15,742 nt of DNA, taken from assembly GCA_039934475.1 (NCBI GenBank), contig JBDTMC010000149.1:1-15742 (forward strand), in the 5' to 3' direction. The notes under the pieces were generated by a model that did no database searches, was not told the DNA's origin, and saw only the letters and a list, made by a program, of their open reading frames with translations. A program made the translations under genes and the position numbers. The DNA comes from JBDTMC01 sp039934475. Lineage in GTDB: Bacteria > Acidobacteriota > Terriglobia > Bryobacterales > Bryobacteraceae. Of the stretch, positions 1 to 6,796 are shown in pieces (position 1 is the first letter of the stretch; every line of letters starts with the position of its first letter).

Positions 1-1656
1 CGTGAAATACCGCCCTGCCTTCAGCGGAATGCCCAGCGCTCGGAAATAGTCCGGCGAAGCCACGCGGATGTTGCCATGCGGCCCCGGGTCTCCCGGCAGA
101 ACGGTCTTGCCGAGGATGCGGAACGATGACGATCCCTCCTGTCCACTGAACGGCAAGGGCACGCTAAGCGCAGCCGCCGTAACGCCGGGTAGCGCCGCGA
201 GCTTTTCCTCCAGCGCCCGGTAGAACGCGATCTGTTGTTCCGGCTTCCCATACCGCGACGCAGGCAGTGAGAACGTCGCCGTCACAACGCCCTCCGGATG
301 GAATCCCGGATTCACCGCCTCCAGCCGCGCCATGCTGCGCAAAAACAATCCCGCCCCAACCAGCAGCACCAACGCCACGGCCACTTCGCTTACCACTAAT
401 ATCGAACGCAGCCTCTGTCGCGCTGCGTTGGGCGTTCCCGACCGGCCGCTGCCCTTCAAGTTCTCATGCGGGTCCACCCGCGCCGTCTGCCATGCCGGAG
501 CCAGTCCAAACAGGAACCCTGCTCCGATACTCATCAGCGCTGTAAACGCCATCACCGGCAAGCTCAGTTGTGGTTCAATCCCGGCAACGGCATTCTCCGG
601 CGCCAGCATCAACAACAAGGTTGTGCCCGCGTACGCCAACCCCAGTCCAGCCACCGCGCCCAGCAACGCCAGCAGCATACTCTCGGCCATGCTCTGCCGC
701 AGCAGGTCCCATCGGCTCGCGCCCAAAGCCACCCGTACCGCGACATCCCGAATCCGGCCTGAAGCCCGTGCCAGCATCAACCCCGCAATGTTCGCGCAAG
801 CAATCAGCAAAACGAACCCTACCGCGCCCAGCAGCACCAGCAGTGGCTTCTTCGTATCCCCAGCCGCCTGGTCCGCAATCGGCATCACAAACATGCCCCA
901 GCCGGAACTCCGTGCAAAGCGCCCATTCCCATCACCCGCGCGAACATGATCGCTCAACATATTCATGTGCGCGTTGGCCTGCTCGAAACTGACCCCGGAC
1001 TTTAAGCGCGCCACCGTGTACAAGTGCTCATTGAACCGGTTGTCTTCCGCGTACTCCTTCGGGTCGTCGCCCAGCGGAGCCCACAGGTCCACCTGCCGCG
1101 GCCAGCGGAATTCGGGTCTCATCACGCCCACAATCCGGTACGGCTTGTAGTTCAGCTCCATCGTCCGGCCCACAATCGAGGGGTCGCCGCCGAACAGCCG
1201 CTTCCAGCCGGCATAGGAGAGCACCACCACCTGATTTACCTTTGGCAGATCTTCTTCCGCCTGGAAAGTGCGTCCCAACAGTGCCCGCGCGCCGAAAACG
1301 TCAAACCAGCGATACGTCACCGCCGCGCCCTGCAATCGTTCCGGAGTGGTGGTGCCCGTGTAGTTGAAATCGCCCTCGCCCTGCGCGGCAACGGCATCGA
1401 AGATGGCACTGCTTTTACGGGCGTCGTCGAAGTCGGTGGGCGACATATCGATGCTCGCCATGTTCAGCTTCTCGTAACGCGCACGCACGGAAACAACGCG
1501 CTCCGGCTCCACGATCCCAGGCGGATTCAGCAGAACCTGGTTCACCAGGCTGAAGATAGCCGTATTCGCGCCGATACCCAGTGCCAGCGCGGCCACAGCC
1601 GTAACAGTGAAGCCAGGCGTACGGATCAAGCCACGAGCGGCCAGTCGAAAAGACAT
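1..1656 (-). CDS. ADOP-family (MacB/FtsX-like) ABC transporter permease, N-terminal 552 codons
   Basis: Inner-membrane permease of the MacB/FtsX type found in many paralogous copies in Acidobacteria (ADOP). The start is fixed by AAGGAGG (1664-1670) placed before the ATG at 1654-1656. Residues 10-45 carry the family N-terminus (GLIRTPGFTVTAVAALALG, then GIGANTAIFSLVNQVLL) with the first membrane segment at about 16-38. A periplasmic MacB_PCD-like domain follows (about 45-265), then membrane segments near 271-296, 324-350 and 366-388. The FtsX signature CANIAGLMLARASGR followed by VALGASR lies at 287-315. A further segment at about 418-439 opens the second half (SILVVSEVAVALVLLVGAG), which carries a second periplasmic domain. 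The reading frame is open to the window edge, so roughly the last third is outside. No ATPase is visible here, as usual for orphan ADOP genes. The substrate is unknown. It lies 71 bases downstream of the aldo/keto reductase on the same strand. Confidence 0.93.
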   Translation of the reverse strand, partial: MSFRLAARGLIRTPGFTVTAVAALALGIGANTAIFSLVNQVLLNPPGIVEPERVVSVRARYEKLNMASIDMSPTDFDDARKSSAIFDAVAAQGEGDFNYTGTTTPERLQGAAVTYRWFDVFGARALLGRTFQAEEDLPKVNQVVVLSYAGWKRLFGGDPSIVGRTMELNYKPYRIVGVMRPEFRWPRQVDLWAPLGDDPKEYAEDNRFNEHLYTVARLKSGVSFEQANAHMNMLSDHVRAGDGNGRFARSSGWGMFVMPIADQAAGDTKKPLLVLLGAVGFVLLIACANIAGLMLARASGRIRDVAVRVALGASRWDLLRQSMAESMLLALLGAVAGLGLAYAGTTLLLMLAPENAVAGIEPQLSLPVMAFTALMSIGAGFLFGLAPAWQTARVDPHENLKGSGRSGTPNAARQRLRSILVVSEVAVALVLLVGAGLFLRSMARLEAVNPGFHPEGVVTATFSLPASRYGKPEQQIAFYRALEEKLAALPGVTAAALSVPLPFSGQEGSSSFRILGKTVLPGDPGPHGNIRVASPDYFRALGIPLKAGRYFT

Positions 1657-1727
1657 GCACACCCCTCCTTGTCAACCGTATACGGAGGATCAAGGCGGAA
1701 GTTTCTTTTTTATTTTGCGACGCCGCC

Positions 1728-2612
1728 CTACGCTAGCGCGAGATTCAAATTCTCAATCGCTTCGTCGATCTCTGCCGTGTTCTTGAACCCTACCGTGACG
1801 CTATCCACGCCCGCGGTCCGGAAGGCATATCGCATCGCCTTTTGCCGGTCTTCGCGGTTGGTGAAGGCACCCTCGCCCACCAGCTTCATGCTGATGACGC
1901 CCATACCCTCTTTCTTCACCTGCTTCATGTGCGTGGTTACTTCGCTCACACTGCCCGCCTCACGCGTGTTGAAATCCTCGGCGTCCATCTTCGTCCCGTT
2001 ATGGTTCATCCGGATCATCGCGATCTGCAGCCACTCATTGCCCGGGAACCGGCGCAACGCCGGCAGTCCGTGTACCGACGCACCGTGCCCCAGCACCGCC
2101 TGCTTGTTCTTCGCTTCCAGTATCCCGTCCTGCCAGCGCTGTGTATCCGTCGGCCACGTAGCCGTGTGTTGATAGTGCAGCAGGGTCACATCGAAGTAAT
2201 CCGTCTGCGCCAGCTTCCGCAACTCGTCAATCTTTTCCTGCGGATTCACACCCTCGCGCGTCGTCAGCTTAGTCATCATCCGGTAACTGTCGCGAGGCAA
2301 ACCCTTCAACGCAACTCCCAACATCTTATGCATCTCGCCATAGGACTCGGCTGTCTCAAAGAATCGGATGCCGTGGTCATACGCGTACCGCACCTGACGC
2401 GTGAATTCGTCCTGGCCTAGATCCCGCTGGACCTTGCCGGAGTAGGTTCCCGTGCCCAACGCCAGCCGTGTCACTTTCACGCCTGACTTACCCAGCGTCA
2501 CCCAGTCCGTCGCCTTGCCGCCAGCCGCCCCAAACACCGGCAGACTCCCGGCCCCAGCCAGGGCGCCAGCCGCAAAAGTAGTCTTCAGGAAATTACGTCG
2601 CGAACAAGCCAT
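1728..2612 (-). CDS. Tat-exported aldo/keto reductase family oxidoreductase (294 aa)
   Basis: NAD(P)H-dependent aldo/keto reductase fold. The start at 2612 is chosen because GGAGGAGGA (2616-2624) precedes it and because it gives a clean Tat signal: SRRNFLK at residues 4-10, a hydrophobic stretch to about residue 28, and a VFGAA cleavage region. A longer frame reaching 2696 has no such support. The mature domain begins with WVTLGKSGVKVTRLALGTG. The catalytic positions readable by family pattern are Tyr91 (ETAESYGE), Lys115 (MMTKL) and His146 (LLHYQH). The usual Asp of the tetrad (FFDTAxxYG) is Glu86 here. The C-terminal SVTVGFKNTAEIDEAIENL is typical of AKR proteins that re-enter the barrel. 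The substrate is not predictable. It is divergent from another Tat-exported sugar-type oxidoreductase with 73 bases between them, so the two may act on the same periplasmic substrate class (inference). Confidence 0.93.
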   Translation of the reverse strand: MACSRRNFLKTTFAAGALAGAGSLPVFGAAGGKATDWVTLGKSGVKVTRLALGTGTYSGKVQRDLGQDEFTRQVRYAYDHGIRFFETAESYGEMHKMLGVALKGLPRDSYRMMTKLTTREGVNPQEKIDELRKLAQTDYFDVTLLHYQHTATWPTDTQRWQDGILEAKNKQAVLGHGASVHGLPALRRFPGNEWLQIAMIRMNHNGTKMDAEDFNTREAGSVSEVTTHMKQVKKEGMGVISMKLVGEGAFTNREDRQKAMRYAFRTAGVDSVTVGFKNTAEIDEAIENLNLALA

Positions 2613-2685
2613 GGTTCCTCCTCCAATGCGCCGAATTTTACCATATAGCCCCGTCTGCGATACGATTATGTCCGGATTACCCCCC
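2613..2685. promoter_or_regulatory. Divergent promoter region between aldo/keto reductase and Gfo/Idh/MocA genes
   Basis: This 73-base space must hold the signals for both genes. On the minus strand a TAAAAT -10-like box (complement of 2635-2640) lies about 23 bases before the reductase start, next to its strong GGAGGAGGA. On the plus strand TTTACC (2637-2642) and TACGAT (2661-2666) are spaced by 18 bases and could serve the dehydrogenase gene, leaving a very short leader with no Shine-Dalgarno. Boxes are assigned by eye only. Confidence 0.35.
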
Positions 2686-3954
2686 ATGTATCTCACCCGA
2701 CGTCACTTCCTCGCAGGCGCTCCCGCCCTCGCCTTGGCCCAAGCCAATCCAGCGAAACTCAAAACCGCCCTCATCGGCTGCGGCTGGTACGGTATGGTCG
2801 ACGTCAACGCCGCGCTCAAGAACAATGGAGTCGAAATCGTCGCACTCTCCGACGTCGATTCCCAGCACCTCAAAGAGTCCGCCGCCGAAATCGAGAAATC
2901 CCAAGGCGTCGCGCCTAAACTCTATAAGGATTACCGCGAGATGCTCGACCACCCTGGTCTCGAAGCGCTCATCATCGGAACGCCGCCCCACTGGCACGCC
3001 CTCCCGTTCATCGCCGCCTGCCGCAAAGGCCTGTCCATCTACTGCGAGAAACCTATCGCTTACGATATCCGCGAAGGCCGCGCCATGGTCGAGGCCTGGA
3101 AGAAGGCCGGCAACGTCGTCCAAATCGGCTTCCAACGCCGCCAAAGCGATTCCGTCCACGACGCCAAAGCCTACATCGATTCCGGCAAGCCCGGCCGCAT
3201 CGTCCAGGTCGATGCGCAGATCCACTACTCCGCTGGAACGCCTGACCCCACGCCTCAGGATCCGCCCGCTTCCCTCGACTGGGACGCCTGGTGCGGTCCC
3301 GCGCCAAAGCTTCCCTACTCGCCCGCCATCGGCCATAAATCCTGGCGCCTCGAGAAGGCTTATGGACACGGGCACCTCATCGATTGGGGCATTCATCTCA
3401 TCGACGCCACCCGCGTCATCCTGGGCGAATCCACTCCCAAGTCCGTCACCGCCATCGGCGGCCTCTACGAACTCAAAGGCAAAATCACAACTCCCGACAC
3501 CCTCACCGCCCACTTCGAATTCGAACGCTGCCCCGTCGTCTGGCGCCACCGCATCTGGGGAGCCACCGAATACGCCCCCGAAGTTACCAACGGTATCTTC
3601 TTATATGGAGAGAACGAAACGGTCTTCGTCACCGATTCCAAGTGGATCGTCATGCCGAAAGCCAAGGGTGAACCGCGGCGCGAAATGGCGGCCAAACTGA
3701 CCGGCGACGACATGCAGGTCAAGGCGCTTGGACAATGGCTCACCGCCGTCCGCCAGCGCGACCCCAAAGCCGTCGCCTGCACCCCCGAGGACGGTTACAC
3801 CTCCACCGCCACTGTCCAACTGGCGACGATTGCCTACGAAACCGGAAACAAAGTCACCTGGGACGCCCGCACCGAACAGATCCAGGGCAACGTCGAAGCG
3901 GCCAAACTCCTCAAGCGCCCCTACCGCGCGCCCTACCATCATCCTCACGCCTGA
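2686..3954 (+). CDS. Tat-exported Gfo/Idh/MocA family oxidoreductase (422 aa)
   Basis: NAD(P)-dependent dehydrogenase of the glucose-fructose oxidoreductase/inositol dehydrogenase/MocA type. The ATG at 2686 opens a short Tat signal (TRRHFLAG at residues 4-11, then APALALAQA with a plausible cut after AQA). An in-frame ATG at 2668 would add six residues; neither has a good Shine-Dalgarno. The Rossmann loop is GCGWYG (31-36), followed by the acidic end of beta-2 (ALSDVDS, 53-59). The family motif CEKP is at 120-123. The catalytic-type histidine region LIDWGIHLIDATR lies near 230-243. The C-terminal alpha/beta domain runs to the end. Such secreted members in Acidobacteria and Planctomycetes act on sugars or polyols, but the substrate cannot be read from sequence. 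A long alternative upstream extension in the same frame runs antisense to the reductase and is not credible as coding. Confidence 0.93.
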   Translation: MYLTRRHFLAGAPALALAQANPAKLKTALIGCGWYGMVDVNAALKNNGVEIVALSDVDSQHLKESAAEIEKSQGVAPKLYKDYREMLDHPGLEALIIGTPPHWHALPFIAACRKGLSIYCEKPIAYDIREGRAMVEAWKKAGNVVQIGFQRRQSDSVHDAKAYIDSGKPGRIVQVDAQIHYSAGTPDPTPQDPPASLDWDAWCGPAPKLPYSPAIGHKSWRLEKAYGHGHLIDWGIHLIDATRVILGESTPKSVTAIGGLYELKGKITTPDTLTAHFEFERCPVVWRHRIWGATEYAPEVTNGIFLYGENETVFVTDSKWIVMPKAKGEPRREMAAKLTGDDMQVKALGQWLTAVRQRDPKAVACTPEDGYTSTATVQLATIAYETGNKVTWDARTEQIQGNVEAAKLLKRPYRAPYHHPHA

Positions 3955-4055
3955 AACTGAGTCGCGCCGCCAATTTGATGTCACGCATTGATGAATAGAC
4001 GGCCTTGAACGCTTGGGTGCGCCTGTATACCCCCCAACAAGGGATCAAACCCTAG

Positions 4056-4565
4056 AGCATTAGCGCGACGTTCATCAGTGTAAATTGCGCGGAGAATCTG
4101 CACATTACCAGAGGGGATGGCGCGTATGTCGAAGTAGGGCCGGACGGCTCAGTACTGCGCTACCCGATTCCTTCACCGCCACCGCCCAGCACGTTTCTCG
4201 AATCGAACGGGATTGCTATTACTTCGTCGGGGGATGTCTTGGCTGCGATGCTGTTCGTGCAGATGGACAACGGCCATGCGCGAAAGACTTTGTCTGTGAT
4301 GCGGCTAGAACGAGAGACACGCACTTGGGCGCCAATATTGAGCAGCGGTCCTAGTGGGGCGGCCGATTGGGCGCGGCTGTATGGCGCGATGGCCTCGGAC
4401 TTGGCCGTGTGGGACCGCCGGGATCAGAATTCGGTGGTTAGGTTTGTGCCGCCAGTGAAGGCGAAAGCCCTCCCCGATTTCCGGGTCGTGTCCGCGATTC
4501 TGTGTAAACGCCCTAGCAGGACCCATGCTTGGTTGGTTCCGGCTAGCAGGATATCGCTGAGCTGA
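4056..4565 (+). pseudogene. Remnant of a larger, possibly propeller-type protein, with no start codon
   Basis: The frame opens directly after an in-frame TAG (4053-4055) and reads smoothly to a TGA at 4563-4565. It contains protein-like stretches such as GAYVEVGPDGSVLRYPIPSP, then GIAITSSGDVLAAMLFVQ and RKTLSVMRLERETRTWAPIL. The strand-turn pattern (DGSVLRYP, SSGDVLAAM) resembles one or two blades of a secreted beta-propeller. No ATG, GTG or TTG precedes this good stretch. The first ATG, at 4239, lies in its middle and has no Shine-Dalgarno. The last 30 or so codons (after VRFVPP) look random, suggesting the remnant ends near 4450. I read it as an internal fragment left by deletion or rearrangement. 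A live small gene from 4239 is less likely. The parent family is not recognised. Confidence 0.5.
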
Positions 4566-4690
4566 TCCCGCCGGTGCCGCCCGTAGCGAAGGCGACGGGC
4601 GCCTCGGCGGGTGAGCGACCCATCCTGGTCGTGGGCTCTGAGTCGTTCAAGGCGCAGTCGGCGGAAAAAACTAAGGCCTCGGGCGAACGT
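4566..4690. other. Non-coding or degenerate spacer before the gmc promoter
   Basis: A proline/alanine-rich open frame (PPVPPVAKATGASAGERP, 4571 onward) runs through here in a frame different from the upstream remnant. It lacks a convincing start. It could be a frameshifted tail of the remnant at 4056-4565, but I see no motif that proves it. Confidence 0.3.
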
Positions 4691-4718
4691 TTTAGTCACT
4701 ACTCAGGTCATATATACT
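4691..4718 (+). promoter_or_regulatory. Candidate sigma70-type promoter of the GMC oxidoreductase gene
   Basis: TTTAGT (4691-4696) and TATACT (4713-4718) are separated by 16 bases in a locally AT-rich patch. This would give a leader of about 60 bases ending in AGGAGG (4772-4777), six bases before the ATG at 4784. The same -10 hexamer stands before the monooxygenase gene at 9300. Confidence 0.45.
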
Positions 4719-4783
4719 TTCCCGTGTGTCGCCCTCGCCCTCCGAGGACGGATTAGATCAATTGACGGTCTAGGAGGCATGAC

Positions 4784-6663
4784 ATGTCAGAGGTATTCGA
4801 TTTCGTCGTAGTCGGCGGTGGATCGGCGGGCGCAGTGATCGCGGCGCGCCTGTCTGAAGATCCATTGTGCCGAGTGGCGCTAATTGAGGCCGGTGAGCGT
4901 CCGCCAGATATCGAATCTATTCCTGTTGCCTGCGGGTCTATGCAGTTGAATCCCGCCACGGACTGGCTCTACACAGCGGACCCAGGCAAGGCAGGGCTCG
5001 GCCTTAATGGACGGCGGATGCCTGTACCGCGGGGAAAGATGCTAGGCGGTTCTTCCGGAATCAACTATATGGCTTACGTTCGGGGCCACCCCCGAGACTT
5101 CGATTCGTGGGCGGGTGCCGGCGCCACAGGCTGGGGCTACGCCGACGTGCTTCCGTACTTCCGCAAAAGCGAGGGGCTCGTGTCTAGCGATGAGATCCCA
5201 ATCGATCCTGAGGCGCACAATCCTCACGGTCCAATGGGAGTATCCGTGCGCTCGCCCGTGCTGCTGGGCCCACGGGAGTTCGTCGAGGCTGCGGTAGCTG
5301 CTGGAATTCCGCGCGGTGACTACAACGGACGTGACCGCGGCGGCGCGACCGGCGTGGTGTCTCTACTGCAAACCACCACGAAGCATGGCAAACGGACGAG
5401 CACGTACCGTGCATTCCTCGAAGGCGAAGTGGAACGGCGGCCGAATCTCACGATCCTGACGGGGTTCCAGGCGACGCGCGTAGTTGTGTCTTCTTCATTG
5501 GAAGCGACAGGTGTCCAATATCGGACGGCAAACGGTGAGACTGGCGTCGTCTCCGCGAACAAGGAAGTAATTTTGAGCGCTGGGGCCGTCGGTTCTCCCA
5601 CTTGCTAATGCTTTCGGGCATCGGGCCGCAAAGGGATCTCGAAGCGGCAGGCATCCCTTGTCTTGTTGATTCACCGCACGTCGGCAAGCATTTGAAGGAT
5701 CACGTCCAGGTTCCTCTGTTCTTCGCCGCGCCAGGCGTCGGAATCTCCCTCCATGAACTCGGGCTCTCGTTAGGACCTGACGCCCTCCGTCAGCCCGCTG
5801 GTCCTCTGCCCGCGGATCCCCGTGACGACGTGAACTTGCGTCCGGATCTCCAGGCCCTGAAAGCGGAGGCTGTGCGACGCATAACCGAATGGACAACCAC
5901 CGGACGCAGCCTGATCTCCTCATCTTTGTACGATGCCGCCGCGTGGTACTCAACTGGCCTTGGCGATCTTCACAGCCACGACGCGCAGATCGCTTGCTTT
6001 GCATCGGGGGCCTCACCCGACACATTTAGATGCCTCAATATTGACGGGGATCGGTTCTTCGATGACATGTCCCGGCGGCTAGCGCCGGATGCAGAGAGCC
6101 TCATTCTGCTTGCGAATCCGGTACTTCCCCACAGTGAGGGAGAAATCGTTCTGGAAAGCTCCGATCCGCTGGTGGCGCCGGCGATCCGTATGAACTATTA
6201 CTCGGATCCACACGACTTGAAGGTCATGGTGGCCGTATTGGGCCGGGCTTTGGATATCGTGGCACATTGGCCCGTCCCTGGCCGACTCGGTCCCTGGATG
6301 GTCCCGCCGCCTCTTGCGCAAAAACACGGATACCAGCAGGGTGCACCGCCCAGCAATGCACTGCTCGAAGATCTCGCTCTCCACTTCTCGATCACGGTGT
6401 ATCACCTGACTTGCACCTGCCGCATAGGCAGCGTGGTTGACCCGCGGCTGCGCGTAATGGGGGTGAGCAGGCTGCGCGTGGCCGATGCCAGCGTCATGCC
6501 CAACGTCGTCAGTGGCAACACAAACGCGGCTTCCATCATGGTCGGCGAAAAGGCTGCAGAAATGGTCGCCGCGGACAACAACGTCCAACTCTCGGAATTT
6601 GTCGGTCATTCCCGCCCCCCCAATATTTCTTCTGTTGCGGCGTCTCCTGGGCCAACCGCCTGA
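4784..6663 (+). pseudogene. GMC family FAD-dependent oxidoreductase, interrupted by a single frameshift near 5597
   Basis: Glucose-methanol-choline oxidoreductase: FAD-dependent oxidation of an alcohol to a carbonyl. The first frame (4784-5608, 274 codons before the stop) has the dinucleotide loop VVVGGGSAGAV (8-18), Glu36 at the end of beta-2 and the GMC signature 1 region (RGKMLGGSSGINYM from residue 83). It ends GAVGSPTC-stop. The second frame resumes at 5602 with LLMLSGIGP, the end of GMC signature 2, and runs to 6663. Adding one C to the CCC at 5597-5599 gives SPHLLMLSGIGP, the canonical text, and a 626-residue protein, normal or slightly long for the family. The active-site region is kept: His541 (VYHLTCTCRIG) and Asn581 (SGNTNAASIM) in reconstructed numbering. 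Either a one-base deletion in the strain or a sequencing error explains it. The substrate is unknown. It has its own promoter and AGGAGG Shine-Dalgarno. Confidence 0.88.
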
Positions 6664-6682
6664 GTCAGGGGGAAGCCCTGAC
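6664..6682 (+). terminator. Hairpin directly after the GMC stop codon
   Basis: GTCAGGG (6664-6670) and CCCTGAC (6676-6682) form a perfect 7-bp stem with a GGAAG loop, starting at the base after the TGA. There is no T-run behind it, so it is terminator-like or 3'-protective rather than a textbook intrinsic terminator. Confidence 0.4.
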
Positions 6683-6796
6683 CCGACACCTTCGACACCC
6701 TCGTGCAGTGGCGGAGGGACGTTCACAGATCGCGCTTGACGACTGGTACAAATGCACAAAGCGAAGCGGACTGGGGCAGTGCCGCGCATGAACCCG

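Noticed and set aside
1676..1685. Palindrome CCGTATACGG just upstream of the permease Shine-Dalgarno.
   Set aside because: Ten bases of symmetry is short and no paired copy or matching regulator was seen, so it was not called an operator.
1024..2172. Long plus-strand open frame across the permease and aldo/keto reductase genes.
   Set aside because: It spans two well-supported minus-strand genes and their spacer and has no recognisable protein pattern.
2677..3549. Long minus-strand open frame (290 codons) opposite the Gfo/Idh/MocA gene.
   Set aside because: It is a Gly/Asp/Val-rich antisense shadow typical of GC-rich genes, and the plus strand codes a clear Rossmann oxidoreductase.
5595..5608. 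Programmed ribosomal frameshift in the gmc gene.
   Set aside because: There is no X-XXY-YYZ heptamer in the zero frame and no downstream hairpin was noted. A lost C in a C-run restoring the canonical SPHLLMLSGIG is simpler.
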